Shown: positions 29,977-41,644, counted from the first letter of the stretch. The stretch: 64,000 nt of DNA from Arthrobacter frigidicola (GCA_003602285.1 QZVU01000001.1:920662-984661), one strand, 5' to 3'. Numbers and translations: made by a program. Notes: generated from the letters alone by a model not told the origin.

Positions 29977-31506
29977 GTGAGTGAACAAAGCGGTTTATCG
30001 GCGCCGGTTCCTGCCGGTCCGCCGCCCGGCCGGCACCTGCGCCGGTCCAAGGGTCGGCGGGCGCTGCAGGCGGCGGCCTTTGCACTTTCCGCGATGCTCC
30101 TTGCGGCGGCGGCCTTCGCCGCGGTCCAGGTTTTCCGTCTGCAGTCCAACGTGGAGACGCAGCCGCTGAACCTTGGCGCCGACCAGGAGGATAAACTTCC
30201 CGTCGACCTCAGCACCGACCCCGTGCAGATCCTCATTCTCGGCAGCGACACCCGCACCGGCAACAGCGGCGAGTTCATCGGGGGAGAGGACCTCTCCTCC
30301 GGCAGCGGCAACTCGGATGTGATGCTGCTGGTGAACCTCTCGGCCGACCGTTCGAGCGTCTCGGTGGTCAGCCTCCCGCGGGACGTCCTGGTTCCCCTGC
30401 CCAGCTGCGAGGACCCCGAGACCGGCGAACCGTCCCCGGCCATGGATCTGGGCCAGCTGAACACTGCCCTGAACTCCGGTGGACCCGGCTGCACGGTCGC
30501 TGCCGTCAATGAGCTCACCGGGCTCACCGTCGACCACTTTATGAACGCCGACTTCAATGCCGTAAAGGAGCTGTCCAAGGCCGTCGGCGGCGTCGAGGTC
30601 TGCGTCACCGAGCCCGTTGAGGACGAATACTCCGGGCTGAGCCTGCCCGCCGGCACCAGCGAGGTGGAGGGCGACCAGGCCCTGGCGTTCCTGCGGACCC
30701 GCCACGGATTCGGCGACGGCGGGGACGAGGGCCGCATCCGTGCCCAGCAGTCGTTCATGGCCTCCCTGGCCCGGAAGGTCCAGGAAGAGGGAACCCTGAC
30801 CAATCTGCCCCGCCTCTACTCGATCGCCGAGACCCTCACGAAGAACCTCACCGTCGATGAGGGCCTGTCGCAGGTTACCGAGATCCTTAAACTGGCCGAC
30901 CGTGTGAAGAACGTTGACCTGTCCGACATCGCCTTCGTGACGCTTCCGACGATCCCGTGGGACCAGGATCCGAACCGCCTGGTCCTCGACCCCGCGCCCG
31001 CCGAGGAACTGTTCGCGGCCCTGCGCGAGGACCGCAGCCTCACCGGCCCGGAACCCACGGCCTCAGCCTCGCCGGGAGCCGGAACCGCCCCTGCGTCCCC
31101 GCCGGCCTCACCGGCCGCCCCGGCGTCGCCGGAGGTTCCGGCGATCGACCCGGCGTCGGTGCCTCTGCTGGTCGTCAACGGCACCGACAATCCCGACCGG
31201 GCCGCGGAACTGCAGCAGATCCTCCGCGGAGAGGGCTACACGCTAGCCAACACGCTGCAGTCGACCGAAATCCCGTCCACCCAGGTGCTCTACGGGCCGG
31301 GGTACGAAGCGGCGGCGGCAGAACTCGGCGCCCGGTTCGGAATCGCCGACGTCCAGCTCGTGCCCAGCGCTGCGGTTACCGGCATCGAACTGTCGGTCGG
31401 CGCCGACTTCGCCTCGGGGTCGAAGGTTGCCGCGGCTGGCCTCGACAACGGCCTGAAGGGCCAGACCGCGGAGCAGGCCACCTGCCAGGCGGCCTCCGGG
31501 CTGTAG
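29977..31506 (+). CDS. LCP family protein (LytR-CpsA-Psr) with LytR C-terminal domain
   Basis: LCP proteins attach wall polymers such as teichoic-acid-like glycans or arabinogalactan to peptidoglycan at the outer membrane face. The 509 residues show a short Arg-rich cytoplasmic tail, one membrane helix at about 28-50, and an LCP domain (ILILGSDTR near 83, SDVMLLVNLS, SVVSLPRDVLVPLP, then QALAFLRTRHGFGDGGDEGRIRAQQ). A Pro/Ala/Ser linker leads to a LytR_C domain (PLLVVNGTDNPDRAAELQQIL). GTG start with an AAGGAGG site 8 bases upstream. A possible -10 TATTCT lies at about 29950. Confidence 0.93.
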   Translation: MSEQSGLSAPVPAGPPPGRHLRRSKGRRALQAAAFALSAMLLAAAAFAAVQVFRLQSNVETQPLNLGADQEDKLPVDLSTDPVQILILGSDTRTGNSGEFIGGEDLSSGSGNSDVMLLVNLSADRSSVSVVSLPRDVLVPLPSCEDPETGEPSPAMDLGQLNTALNSGGPGCTVAAVNELTGLTVDHFMNADFNAVKELSKAVGGVEVCVTEPVEDEYSGLSLPAGTSEVEGDQALAFLRTRHGFGDGGDEGRIRAQQSFMASLARKVQEEGTLTNLPRLYSIAETLTKNLTVDEGLSQVTEILKLADRVKNVDLSDIAFVTLPTIPWDQDPNRLVLDPAPAEELFAALREDRSLTGPEPTASASPGAGTAPASPPASPAAPASPEVPAIDPASVPLLVVNGTDNPDRAAELQQILRGEGYTLANTLQSTEIPSTQVLYGPGYEAAAAELGARFGIADVQLVPSAAVTGIELSVGADFASGSKVAAAGLDNGLKGQTAEQATCQAASGL

Positions 31507-31525
31507 TCCCAATCGCCCGGCGCGC

Positions 31526-31550
31526 GGCACCGGCCTTTCGGGCCGGTGCC
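31526..31550. terminator. Hairpin between the convergent LCP and PepO genes
   Basis: Arms 31526-31535 and 31541-31550 pair perfectly over 10 bp (GGCACCGGCC/GGCCGGTGCC) with a 5-base loop. There is no T-run, so it may be a bidirectional, imperfect terminator. Confidence 0.55.
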
Positions 31551-31558
31551 GTTCACGG

Positions 31559-33508
31559 TCACCAGATGCGCACCCGCTCCTCCGGCTCGAGCCACAGTCC
31601 GTCCCCAGGCCGGACCGAGAACGCGTCGTGGAACTCATCGAGGTTGCGCACCACCTGGTTGCAGCGGAACTCGTTGGGGGAGTGCGGGTCGACGGTGATA
31701 CGGCGGGCCGCCTCCTCAGGGCGGATCTTCTGGCGCCAGCACCGCGCCCATGAGGCGAAGAACCGCTGGGTCCCGGTCTGCCCGTCGATCACCGGAGCTT
31801 CCTGCCCTCCCAGGCTCAGCCGGTAGGCGGTGTAGCTGATGCCCAGGCCGCCGAGGTCGCCGATGTTCTCGCCGAGTGTCAGCTCCCCGTTGACGGTGAG
31901 GTCCGGCGCCTCGGTGGGGGACAGCGCCGCGTACTGGTCTACGAGCCGCGAGGTGAGGGCGTCGAATGCGGTCCGGTCGGCGTCGGACCACCAGTTCTCA
32001 AGGGCTCCCCGGCCGTCGAACTGGGAGCCCTTGTCGTCGAAGCCGTGGCCGATCTCATGGCCGATCACCGCCCCGATCGCTCCATAGTTGTCGGCAGGGT
32101 CGGCATCGAGGTCGAAGAACGGCGGCTGCAGGATGGCTGCGGGGAACACGATCTCGTTCATTGTCGGCATGTAGTAGGCGTTAACCGTCTGCGGGGTCAT
32201 CAGCCAGGCTCCACGGTCGATCGGACCGCCCAACCGGTTCAGCTGGCGTACGTGTTCGAACTCGTAGGCCCGGCACACGTTCCCGTAAAGGTCCCCGGCC
32301 TCGATCACGAGCGGACCGTAGTCGATCCATTCGTCGGGGTAGCCGATCTTGGTGGTGAATCGAGAGAGCTTTTCCTGGGCCCGGGCGCGGGTCTCGTCGG
32401 TCATCCACTCGAGCGAGTCGATGCTGAGCTCGTAGGCCTTGATGAGGTTCGCGACGAGCTCGAGCATCCTCTCCTTGGCATCGCCGGGGAAGTGGCGCTG
32501 AACGTACTCCTGGCCGACCGCTTCACCCAGTGCCCCCTCGACCAGGGAAACCGCGCGCTTCCACCGGTCCTTCAGCTGCGGGGTGCCTCCAAGGTGCGTT
32601 CCGTAGAAGGCGAAGACGGCATGAACGAAGCGCTCGTCGAGGTAGTCCGACGCGTGCAGCAGCACCCGCGTCGCCAGCCAGTGCTTCCAGGTGGACAGCG
32701 GGACCTCGGCAAGGGCGGCCTCGACCGCTGCCAGGTAGGCGGGCTGGGACACCACCAGTTCCGCGGCCAGGGCCGGATCGCCGGTCACCGTGTCGAGCCA
32801 CGGCCCGGTGAAGGGCGCCAGCTCAGCCGCCTCGGCCAGGGTGGAAAGGTTGTAGGTCTTCTGCGGGTCGCGCCGGTCCACGGTGCTCATCGACGCGGCC
32901 GCGAGGCGGGTCTCAAGGGTGAAGACGGCGGCCGCAGCGGCACCCGGGTCCGCGGTGCCGGCCAGGCCGAGCAGCGTCTCCAGGAGCTCCGTGTACTTCG
33001 TCCGCGATTCGGCGAAGCGCTCCTCGCGGTAGTACGACTCGTCCGGCATGCCCAGCGCGGACTGGTAGAGGTGCAGCAGGTAGCGTTCGGGGTTTCCGGC
33101 GTCGTTGCTTACGTAGGGCGCGGTCAGGCCCTGCACGCCCGTGCGCGTCAGCTCGGCCGAGAGGCGCACGAAGCCGCCGATGTCGGTCACGGCTTCGATT
33201 CGGGCGAGCCGATCCTGCACCGGGGTGATGCCCAGCGCCTCGACACGGTCGGTGTCCATGAAGTCCGCGTAGAGCGTGCCGATCTTCGCCAGCGAACCGT
33301 CAGCGTCGGAGGCGGAGGCCGCGGACTCGACAATCCCGCGGACCGCCAGCTCGGCGGCGTCGGCCAGTTGGGTGAACACCGCCTCCCGGGCCCGGTCTGC
33401 GGGTATCTCCGTGTTCCTCAGCCACTCGCTGTTGACGTACCGGAACAGGTCGTCCTGTGCGCGGACGGGGTCCTTTGCGGCGTGTTCTTCGCTGCCGGCG
33501 GGCTTCAT
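31559..33508 (-). CDS. M13 family metallopeptidase (PepO/neprilysin type)
   Basis: Zinc endopeptidase acting on short peptides. The 649 residues match the M13 layout: an N-terminal helical domain beginning QDDLFRYVNSEWL, and a C-terminal catalytic domain with NEIVFPAAILQPPFF, the zinc site HEIGH at 484-488 followed by GFDDKGSQFDG, and the third ligand motif ENIGDLGG. The end EERVRIW matches the typical M13 C-terminus. No signal peptide is visible, so a cytosolic place is likely. It converges with the LCP gene and diverges from leuA. Confidence 0.95.
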   Translation of the reverse strand: MKPAGSEEHAAKDPVRAQDDLFRYVNSEWLRNTEIPADRAREAVFTQLADAAELAVRGIVESAASASDADGSLAKIGTLYADFMDTDRVEALGITPVQDRLARIEAVTDIGGFVRLSAELTRTGVQGLTAPYVSNDAGNPERYLLHLYQSALGMPDESYYREERFAESRTKYTELLETLLGLAGTADPGAAAAAVFTLETRLAAASMSTVDRRDPQKTYNLSTLAEAAELAPFTGPWLDTVTGDPALAAELVVSQPAYLAAVEAALAEVPLSTWKHWLATRVLLHASDYLDERFVHAVFAFYGTHLGGTPQLKDRWKRAVSLVEGALGEAVGQEYVQRHFPGDAKERMLELVANLIKAYELSIDSLEWMTDETRARAQEKLSRFTTKIGYPDEWIDYGPLVIEAGDLYGNVCRAYEFEHVRQLNRLGGPIDRGAWLMTPQTVNAYYMPTMNEIVFPAAILQPPFFDLDADPADNYGAIGAVIGHEIGHGFDDKGSQFDGRGALENWWSDADRTAFDALTSRLVDQYAALSPTEAPDLTVNGELTLGENIGDLGGLGISYTAYRLSLGGQEAPVIDGQTGTQRFFASWARCWRQKIRPEEAARRITVDPHSPNEFRCNQVVRNLDEFHDAFSVRPGDGLWLEPEERVRIW

Positions 33509-33605
33509 CGCTACTCCCTTTTCTGGATGTTCGACGTGCGGCGCCTCCGGGCGGCGGGCCGGCCGTACGGCGGCGGAGCCGTTCCCCGGAGGCGCCGGAC
33601 GCCCC

Positions 33606-33634
33606 TTAAAGCCATCCTATGCGCGTGCTATCGT
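33606..33634 (+). promoter_or_regulatory. Putative leuA promoter (extended -10)
   Basis: TTAAAG at 33606-33611 and TATCGT at 33629-33634 are 17 bases apart, with TGC directly before the -10. Transcription would start near 33641, the first base of the GTG of the leader peptide. Confidence 0.45.
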
Positions 33635-33640
33635 GAGATT

Positions 33641-33688
33641 GTGCGCGCAAAGACGACTCTTCTTATGTGCCGCGGCGAGGCCTCCTAG
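33641..33688 (+). CDS. Putative leucine leader peptide of leuA (15 aa)
   Basis: The frame from GTG 33641 to TAG 33688 encodes VRAKTTLLMCRGEAS. It holds two adjacent CTT leucine codons preceded by two threonine codons. With the predicted promoter the GTG is at the transcript's 5' end, so translation would be leaderless. Leucine-codon leader peptides before leuA are known in actinobacteria such as Streptomyces and Corynebacterium. The 90 bases between its stop and leuA show no clear terminator with a T-run, so control may act through another structure. The peptide itself is inferred. Confidence 0.6.
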   Translation: MRAKTTLLMCRGEAS

Positions 33689-33751
33689 GACTTTCGAGCT
33701 ACAGGCCAACCCTCGCTGCGGTGTCTGTGTTGCCCGGCCGCCAGCCTCTAA

Positions 33752-35518
<1,767 letters not shown>

Positions 35519-35553
35519 GGCCCTTCCTCCCCGGTTGGTGGGAGACTTGGAGT

Positions 35554-36303
35554 ATGTCCAAAATGTCAGCTTCGCGTACCTACCGTGCCGAAGGCGTGGT
35601 GCTGCGGACCTACAAGCTGGGGGAGGCGGACCGCATCATCGTGCTGCTGACCCGGGAGCACGGGCAGGTCCGCGCCGTCGCCAAGGGTGTGCGGCGCACC
35701 AGCAGCAAGTTCGGATCCCGGCTCGAGCCGTTCATGGCGGTGGACCTGCAGCTTGCCTCCGGGCGGAACCTCGATGTGATCACGCAGGCGCAGACCAAGG
35801 GCGCGTACGGGCACGGCATTGCGGCCGATTACGGGCGCTACACGGCGGCGGCCGCCATTGCCGAGACGGCCGAGCGCCTCACCGACACCGACGGGGAGGC
35901 CGCCAGCGCCCAGTACGGCCTGGTCGCCGGGGCGTTCTCCGCGCTCAGCCGCGGGCTGCACCCCTCCGAACTGATCCTCGATTCCTACCTGCTGCGGGCC
36001 CTGGCCACGGCCGGCTGGGCGCCGAGCTTCACCGACTGCGCCCGGTGCGGAGAACCCGGTCCGCACTCGGCGTTCTCGGCGCCCCTCGGCGGAGCCGTGT
36101 GCTCCGCCTGCAGGCCGCCCGGGTCGGCGTCGCCGGCGCCCGGCACCATGGAGCTGCTGGCAGCGCTGCTGTCGGGGGACTGGACCGCCGCCGATGCCTC
36201 CGAGAACCCGGCCCGCCGCGAGGCGGCCGGGCTCGTGGCGGTGTATCTTCAATGGCACCTTGAGCGGGCCGTGAAATCCCTTCGACATGTGGAGCGTGTG
36301 TGA
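35554..36303 (+). CDS. recO: DNA repair protein RecO
   Basis: RecF-pathway protein that anneals DNA and loads RecA. The 249-residue product begins near [19 protein letters not shown], the N-terminal OB-fold signature, followed by [20 protein letters not shown]. The zinc finger CARC...CSAC is complete in the helical C-terminal part. An ATG nine bases further in ([11 protein letters not shown]) is an alternative start. Its stop overlaps the uppS GTG by 4 bases, so the two are coupled. Confidence 0.96.
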   Translation: MSKMSASRTYRAEGVVLRTYKLGEADRIIVLLTREHGQVRAVAKGVRRTSSKFGSRLEPFMAVDLQLASGRNLDVITQAQTKGAYGHGIAADYGRYTAAAAIAETAERLTDTDGEAASAQYGLVAGAFSALSRGLHPSELILDSYLLRALATAGWAPSFTDCARCGEPGPHSAFSAPLGGAVCSACRPPGSASPAPGTMELLAALLSGDWTAADASENPARREAAGLVAVYLQWHLERAVKSLRHVERV

Positions 36304-37109
36304 CCCCGAACCGAACCCCTTCCCCTTCGCCGACGGCACCCTGGCCGCACCCGAGCGGGGCGCGGCCTCCGCGCCTGCCCGGCGAGCTGGTGCCGCGGCA
36401 TGTCGCCATTGTGATGGATGGGAACGGACGCTGGGCCAACGAGCGCGGCCTGCCGCGCACCGAAGGGCACCGGGCGGGGGAGGCCGCGCTGCTCGACGTC
36501 ATGGCCGGGGCCATCGAGATCGGCGTCCAGCACGTGTCGGTGTACGCCTTCTCCACCGAGAACTGGAAGCGCTCCCCGGAGGAGGTGCGGTTTCTCATGG
36601 GCTTCAGCAAGGACGTGCTGCGCCGGCAGCGCGACCAGCTCAATGAGTGGGGCGTGCGCATCCGGTGGGCCGGACGGCGGCCGCGCCTGTGGCGCTCGGT
36701 GATCGCAGAACTCGAAGAGGCCGAGGAACAGACCCGGGGCAACTCGACGTGCACGCTCACCATGTGCGTGAACTACGGCGGCCGGGCGGAGATCGCCGAT
36801 GCGGCGCGGGCCATCGCCGAGGAGGTGGCCGCGGGGAACCTCCGGGCGTCCTCGGTGAACGAGAAGACCATTCAGCGCTTCCTCGACGAACCCGACCTTC
36901 CCGACGTCGACCTCTTCCTGCGCACCTCCGGCGAGCAGCGGCTTTCGAACTTTATGCTGTGGCAGTCCGCGTACGCCGAGATGGTCTTCATGAACACACT
37001 GTGGCCCGACGTGGACCGGCGGACCCTGTGGCGGGCCATCGAGGAGTATGCCTCCCGCGACCGCCGCTACGGAGGCGCCGTCGACGCCGCCGCGGGCCTG
37101 CCCGCCTGA
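36300..37109 (+). CDS. uppS: Isoprenyl transferase (undecaprenyl diphosphate synthase family)
   Basis: Cis-prenyltransferase that extends an allylic diphosphate with isopentenyl diphosphate to make the lipid carrier for cell-wall synthesis. The 269 residues contain [13 protein letters not shown] with the catalytic Asp at 40, [22 protein letters not shown] and [25 protein letters not shown], all conserved. The Pro/Ser-rich first 30 residues are not conserved. Actinobacteria often have a Z-type short-chain and a decaprenyl enzyme; chain length cannot be read from the sequence. GTG start, 4-base overlap with recO. Confidence 0.96.
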   Translation: MTPNRTPSPSPTAPWPHPSGARPPRLPGELVPRHVAIVMDGNGRWANERGLPRTEGHRAGEAALLDVMAGAIEIGVQHVSVYAFSTENWKRSPEEVRFLMGFSKDVLRRQRDQLNEWGVRIRWAGRRPRLWRSVIAELEEAEEQTRGNSTCTLTMCVNYGGRAEIADAARAIAEEVAAGNLRASSVNEKTIQRFLDEPDLPDVDLFLRTSGEQRLSNFMLWQSAYAEMVFMNTLWPDVDRRTLWRAIEEYASRDRRYGGAVDAAAGLPA

Positions 37110-37161
37110 CGTCCGCCCGCTTCAGACCCGCCCGCCTGGCACCTTCCCGACGCCCGGGCCC

Positions 37162-38223
37162 TTACCCCCGCGCGGCGGGACCGGCGCAACGCAGCCAGCG
37201 GTCGAGTTCGGCATAGACCTCGGAGCGCACCTCTCGGCGGGACAGCAGGACGTCGTGAAGGGCGCCGTCGAACCGTGAAAGGGTGACCCGACGGCCCAGG
37301 CCGGTGGCCCGGCGGACCATCACCGACACGTCGAGGATGCTGTCCGCTTCGAGCATCGCCGAACTCCAGGTGGGGCTGACCGCCGAGCGGGCCGAGGCGA
37401 GCACCAGCACCGGCACCTCGAGGGACAGGCCGCGGGCGACGGCTGCGTGGCCGGAGAGCACCGCGGTGAGCCACCCGGCCCGGATCGGGAAGCCGAACTC
37501 CGGGCGCCACCGCCGGTCAAGGTTCCACTCCCCGTCGGCCTCACTGCTGATGCTCCGCCAGTAGTAGCCGAACTCGGGCAGCCGCAGGCGCGCCTTGGGG
37601 CGGAACCTGACGAGCGGTTCGAGCAGGCCCTGGGTGGTGTTGCGGAACAGTGCGCTGCCCTGGGTGTCGAGCCAGGGGCTGTTGAGGATCAGGGACGCGA
37701 CCCGGCCGGGATGCCGGTCCGCCCACAACACCGCCGTCAGGGCACCGGTCGAGTGGGCCATCAGGTTCAGCTCCACCGCCGCCCCGGGCCCGTGGCGCGC
37801 CTGGATCTCCTCCTGCACCGCGTCGAGGGCCGCGTCGAGGTCCGAGTCGTACTCCCGCAGGTCCCGCACGTACCCCGGCGTCTGCCACTCCCGCAGGCTC
37901 CTGCCGTACTTGCGCAGGTCGAGGGCAAAGAACTCGATGCCCCGCTCCGCACAGAACTCGGCCAGTTCGGTGTGGAAGAAGTAGTCACTCCACCCGTGGA
38001 GGTAGAGCAGGGCCGGAATCCGCCGCGGCTCCGGGGTCCGGCCGGAGGCCCGGGACAGCGCTGCCCCGAGGGCCCGGCGGAAGCGGGCCGCGGGCCGACG
38101 CGCGGGCTCACCGCGGTGGGCGACGAGCGTCGCGCAGCAGGGCCCCTCCTCATCGGGCTCAAGATCGAGTGTGAGCCTGCTGTAGGCCGGGCCGAGGTGG
38201 TCGGGCTCCCACGTTCTCTCCAT
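37162..38223 (-). CDS. Alpha/beta hydrolase (serine aminopeptidase S33 / lysophospholipase-like)
   Basis: The 353-residue protein has the alpha/beta-hydrolase layout: oxyanion-hole strand PALLYLHGWSDYFFHTELAEF, FALDLRKYGRS, the nucleophile elbow MAHSTGAL with Ser158 (first Gly of GxSxG replaced by Ala), SLILNSPWLD, and a late His in FDGALHDVLLSR. This fits the monoglyceride lipase/lysophospholipase group. Substrate is unknown. There is no signal peptide. It converges with uppS and is divergent from pyrD. Confidence 0.86.
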   Translation of the reverse strand: MERTWEPDHLGPAYSRLTLDLEPDEEGPCCATLVAHRGEPARRPAARFRRALGAALSRASGRTPEPRRIPALLYLHGWSDYFFHTELAEFCAERGIEFFALDLRKYGRSLREWQTPGYVRDLREYDSDLDAALDAVQEEIQARHGPGAAVELNLMAHSTGALTAVLWADRHPGRVASLILNSPWLDTQGSALFRNTTQGLLEPLVRFRPKARLRLPEFGYYWRSISSEADGEWNLDRRWRPEFGFPIRAGWLTAVLSGHAAVARGLSLEVPVLVLASARSAVSPTWSSAMLEADSILDVSVMVRRATGLGRRVTLSRFDGALHDVLLSRREVRSEVYAELDRWLRCAGPAARG

Positions 38224-38292
38224 CGCCCCCGGTTCTTCCGAAAAGTCCCGCCCGAGTTGTTCGGGCGGCTGTCCTCATGGGAACTTTAGAGC

Positions 38293-39372
38293 ATGCAGAT
38301 CTATCCGGCCTTCTTCCGCCTCGCCTTCTCCCGCATGGACGCGGAGCGCGCGCACCGGATCGGCTTCGGGCTGATCCGGCTGGCGGACCGGACGCCGGCC
38401 GGCTGGCTGCTGCGGCGCTACTGCAGCCCGCACGCCGACCTGCAGACCACCGCCTTCGGCGTCGTGTTCCCCTCACCCTTCGGCCTGGCCGCCGGCTTCG
38501 ACAAGGGCGGCCACGGCATTTCGGCGCTGACGGCCCTGGGCTTCGGGCACATCGAGGTGGGGACCGTCACCGGCAGGGCCCAGCCCGGCAACCCGAAGCC
38601 GCGCCTGTTCCGCCTCGAGGCCGACCGCGCGGTCATCAACCGGATGGGCTTCAACAACGACGGCGCGGCCGCCGTGGCGCCCCGGCTCGCCGCGGCACGG
38701 ACCCGGCTCGAGCGCACCTACCGCTCGAACCGCCCCATCATCGGGGTGAATATCGGCAAGACCAAGGCCGTCGACCTCGCCGACGCCGTCGGTGACTTCC
38801 TCCTCAGCACCGAGGCGGTGGCGCCGGCGGCCGACTACCTCGTCGTCAACGTCAGTTCGCCCAACACCCCGGGCCTGCGGCTGCTGCAGAACGTCGAATC
38901 GCTGCGCCCGCTCCTGAATGCGGTGCGTGCCAGGGCCGACGAGGCGGCGGGCCGGCATGTGCCCCTGCTCGTGAAGATCGCTCCGGACCTGATGGACTCC
39001 GACATCGACGACATCGCCGCCCTGGCCCTCGACCTGAAGCTCGACGGGATCGTGGCCACCAACACGACCATCACCCGCAGCGGACTCACCACCGATGACG
39101 CCACCGTGATGTCCAAGGGTGTCGGCGGACTGAGCGGTGCGCCCCTGAAGCAGCGCTCCCTCGAGGTGCTCAAGCGCCTCCGGGCCGCCGCTGGCGAGGA
39201 CCTTGCCATCGTGTCGGTGGGCGGGGTGGAGACCGCCGAGGATGTCCTTGAACGGCTCGACGCCGGCGCCACCCTGGTCCAGGGCTACACCGCCTTCCTC
39301 TATGAGGGTCCGCTGTGGGCTGCGCGGATCAACCGCGGACTCGCCCGGGCCTTCCGCAGCCGCCGGGACTGA
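38293..39372 (+). CDS. pyrD: Dihydroorotate dehydrogenase (quinone), class 2
   Basis: FMN enzyme of pyrimidine synthesis that oxidises dihydroorotate and reduces quinone at the membrane. The 359 residues begin with the class-2 N-terminal extension (AFFRLAFSRMDAERAHRI) for membrane association, then NPFGLAAGFDKGG-type motif as SPFGLAAGFDKGG, GTVTGRAQPGNPKPRLFRLEA, NRMGFNN, VNVSSPNTPGLR with the catalytic Ser, LVKIAPDL, and VGGVETAEDVLERL. A strong terminator follows. Confidence 0.97.
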   Translation: MQIYPAFFRLAFSRMDAERAHRIGFGLIRLADRTPAGWLLRRYCSPHADLQTTAFGVVFPSPFGLAAGFDKGGHGISALTALGFGHIEVGTVTGRAQPGNPKPRLFRLEADRAVINRMGFNNDGAAAVAPRLAAARTRLERTYRSNRPIIGVNIGKTKAVDLADAVGDFLLSTEAVAPAADYLVVNVSSPNTPGLRLLQNVESLRPLLNAVRARADEAAGRHVPLLVKIAPDLMDSDIDDIAALALDLKLDGIVATNTTITRSGLTTDDATVMSKGVGGLSGAPLKQRSLEVLKRLRAAAGEDLAIVSVGGVETAEDVLERLDAGATLVQGYTAFLYEGPLWAARINRGLARAFRSRRD

Positions 39373-39407
39373 ACAACTCCCAACTTAAAGAACCGCCCGA
39401 GTTAAAC

Positions 39408-39447
39408 AACAGCGCCCGGTCCCTGCAGGGATCGGGCGCTGTTATTT
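39408..39447 (+). terminator. Rho-independent terminator of pyrD
   Basis: Arms 39408-39418 and 39433-39443 (AACAGCGCCCG/CGGGCGCTGTT) pair over 11 bp, with an inner GTCCCTGCAGGGAT stem, followed by ATTT. It is near-symmetric and could also serve the opposing DUF3043 gene. Confidence 0.85.
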
Positions 39448-39500
39448 GGGTCTTAGGTGCGGGCGCTGGGCGCCGGGCCGGACCCGGTCAGACCTGCCGG

Positions 39501-40094
39501 CTATACGGGGTAGTCCCCGCGCTTGACCTGAGGCTTGGGCAGCCGCAACCGGCGCAGCTGCAGGGCGCGCGTCACCCCGTACCAGAGGTCACCCGCGTTG
39601 GGTGCCCCGAATTTCGCCGTGAGGCGCTTCTTCAGCGTGCGGCGCAGGAGGAAGCAGTCGACGATCACGGCCATAATCAGCACCCAGAACCCGAGCAGCA
39701 CGGCGCTCTGTACCTCGACGGTCTGGACGAAGCTGAGCACGACGAAGATGAGCGCGGCGATCATGAGGAACTCACCGAGGTTCCAGCGGGCGTCGACGAA
39801 CTGCCGGATGTAGCGGCGGTTCGGGCCCTTGTCCCGCAGCGGCAGGTACCGCTCCTCGCCGGTGTTCAGGGCCTCGCGGATGCGCAGGCGCTGCTCGGCG
39901 GCGGCGTTGCGGCTCTGGCTGCGCGCCGCACGGCGGTCCTCGGGAACCAGCGGCCGTTTGCGGGCGGCCTGCTGGACACTGCGCTTTGGGGTGGGCGCGC
40001 CCTTGCCGGCGCTGCGCTGACGGTCCTCTCGCTCGCGGCTCGCGCGGTCAATGACATCCTGGGCCACGGGGGCGTCTTTCTTTCGTCCAAACAC
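39501..40094 (-). CDS. DUF3043 family membrane protein
   Basis: The 197-residue protein has a long basic N-terminal cytoplasmic region, then RRYIRQFVDARWNLGEFLMIAALIFVVLSF and a second hydrophobic segment LLGFWVLIMAVIVDCFLL, giving two membrane helices close together, and a basic C-terminus. This is the DUF3043 pattern, restricted to Actinobacteria and without known function. It converges with pyrD and is divergent from the M20 peptidase gene. Confidence 0.87.
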   Translation of the reverse strand: MFGRKKDAPVAQDVIDRASREREDRQRSAGKGAPTPKRSVQQAARKRPLVPEDRRAARSQSRNAAAEQRLRIREALNTGEERYLPLRDKGPNRRYIRQFVDARWNLGEFLMIAALIFVVLSFVQTVEVQSAVLLGFWVLIMAVIVDCFLLRRTLKKRLTAKFGAPNAGDLWYGVTRALQLRRLRLPKPQVKRGDYPV

Positions 40095-40211
40095 CCCCTC
40101 AGGATACCTGTCAGACGGCCCTCACCTGTACGGGCAACCGCCCACGGGCGCGCTCCCGGCGACGCCCGCCCGGGGCTGCGGGGCCGGCAGGAGCGTGTGT
40201 AGGGTCGAGAC

Positions 40212-41636
40212 ATGACTTCTCCCGAACCGGCCAACCCGCCGTCCGCCCTCTCCGACCACCCCGCAGAGGAGCTGCGCCGCAGCGTCTCCGCCGCCTTTCC
40301 CGCCACCGTCGACCAGCTCAAGGCCCTCGTCGGCATCCGTGGCATCGCCTGGGAGGCCTTCGACGCGAGCGAACTCGACCGCAGCGCCGAGGCCATCGCC
40401 GCGCTGATCCGCGACTCCGGCGTCGAGGACGTGCAGATCCTCCGGGTCGACAACAACGGGGTCCCCGGCGGGCCCGCCGTCGTCGCCCGCCGCCCGGCCG
40501 CACCGGGCCAGCCGACGGTGCTGCTTTACGCGCACCACGACGTCCAGCCCCCGGGCGATCCGGACCTGTGGGAGAGTGACCCCTTCACCGCCGTCGAACG
40601 CAACGGCCGCCTCTACGGCAGGGGAGCGGCCGACGACAAGGCAGGCGTCATGGCCCACGTCGGTGCCCTGCGCGCCCTCACCGAGGTGCTCGGCGACCGC
40701 TTCGGCGTCGGGGTCACCCTGTTCATCGAAGGGGAGGAGGAGGCCGGGTCGCCGACCTTCCGCACCTTCCTGGAGACCCACCGCGACCTGCTGGAGGCCG
40801 ACGTCATCGTCGTCGCGGACTCCAGCAACTGGAAGGTCGGCGTTCCGGCCCTGACCACCAGCCTCCGCGGCCTCGTCGACGGCACCATCGAGGTCCAGGT
40901 GCTCGACCACGCGGTCCACTCCGGCATGTTCGGCGGACCCGTCCTCGACGCGCCGACTCTCCTGGCGCGGCTGATCGCGACCTTCCACGACGACGCCGGC
41001 GACGTCGCCATCGCCGGCCTAGCCGGCGGCGACACCGCCACGGTCGACTACAGGGAAGAGGACTACCGGGCAGACAGTTCCGTCCTCGACGGGGTGCAGC
41101 TTGCGGGCACCGGCTCGATCGCCTCCCGCCTGTGGAACAAGCCCGCCCTGTCCATCATAGGCATGGACATGCCCAGCGTCGCGCTGTCCTCAAACACGCT
41201 CCTGCCGCGGGCCCGCGCCAAGTTCAGCCTCCGGCTGGCACCCGGGCAGGACCCGGAGCAGGCGATGCAGGCCGTCCGGGCCCACGTCGAGGCCTCCGCA
41301 CCCTTTGGCGCCCGCGTCACCTTCACCCCGGGCGAGACCGGCAGCCCGTTCTCGACAGACACCTCCGCCCCCGCGGCGCGGCTTGCCCTCGCCTCACTTG
41401 AGGAGGCCTGGGGCGTGGATGCCGTGGAGGCGGGAATGGGCGGCTCCATCCCGTTCATCGCCGACCTGACCGAACTCTTCCCGGCGGCGCAGATCCTGAT
41501 CACCGGGGTGGAGGACCCGGATTCGCGGGCGCACAGCGCCAACGAATCCCTGCACCTTGCGGAGTTCGAGCGGGCCGTGCTCGCCGAGGCGCTGCTGCTC
41601 GCCCGCATCAACGCGGGCGGCCTCTCCGGCTCCTGA
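40212..41636 (+). CDS. M20 family metallopeptidase (dipeptidase)
   Basis: Cytosolic zinc peptidase of the M20 carnosinase/dipeptidase type. In the 474 residues the metal-site motifs are LLYAHHDVQPPG, RGAADDKAG and IEGEEEAGSP, in the expected order, with the lid/dimerisation domain (HSGMFGGPVLDAP) inserted and EAGMGGSIPF near the end with a final His in RAHSANESLHL. Substrate range is not shown by the sequence. A large hairpin follows. Confidence 0.92.
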   Translation: MTSPEPANPPSALSDHPAEELRRSVSAAFPATVDQLKALVGIRGIAWEAFDASELDRSAEAIAALIRDSGVEDVQILRVDNNGVPGGPAVVARRPAAPGQPTVLLYAHHDVQPPGDPDLWESDPFTAVERNGRLYGRGAADDKAGVMAHVGALRALTEVLGDRFGVGVTLFIEGEEEAGSPTFRTFLETHRDLLEADVIVVADSSNWKVGVPALTTSLRGLVDGTIEVQVLDHAVHSGMFGGPVLDAPTLLARLIATFHDDAGDVAIAGLAGGDTATVDYREEDYRADSSVLDGVQLAGTGSIASRLWNKPALSIIGMDMPSVALSSNTLLPRARAKFSLRLAPGQDPEQAMQAVRAHVEASAPFGARVTFTPGETGSPFSTDTSAPAARLALASLEEAWGVDAVEAGMGGSIPFIADLTELFPAAQILITGVEDPDSRAHSANESLHLAEFERAVLAEALLLARINAGGLSGS

Positions 41637-41644
41637 CCGGAGCG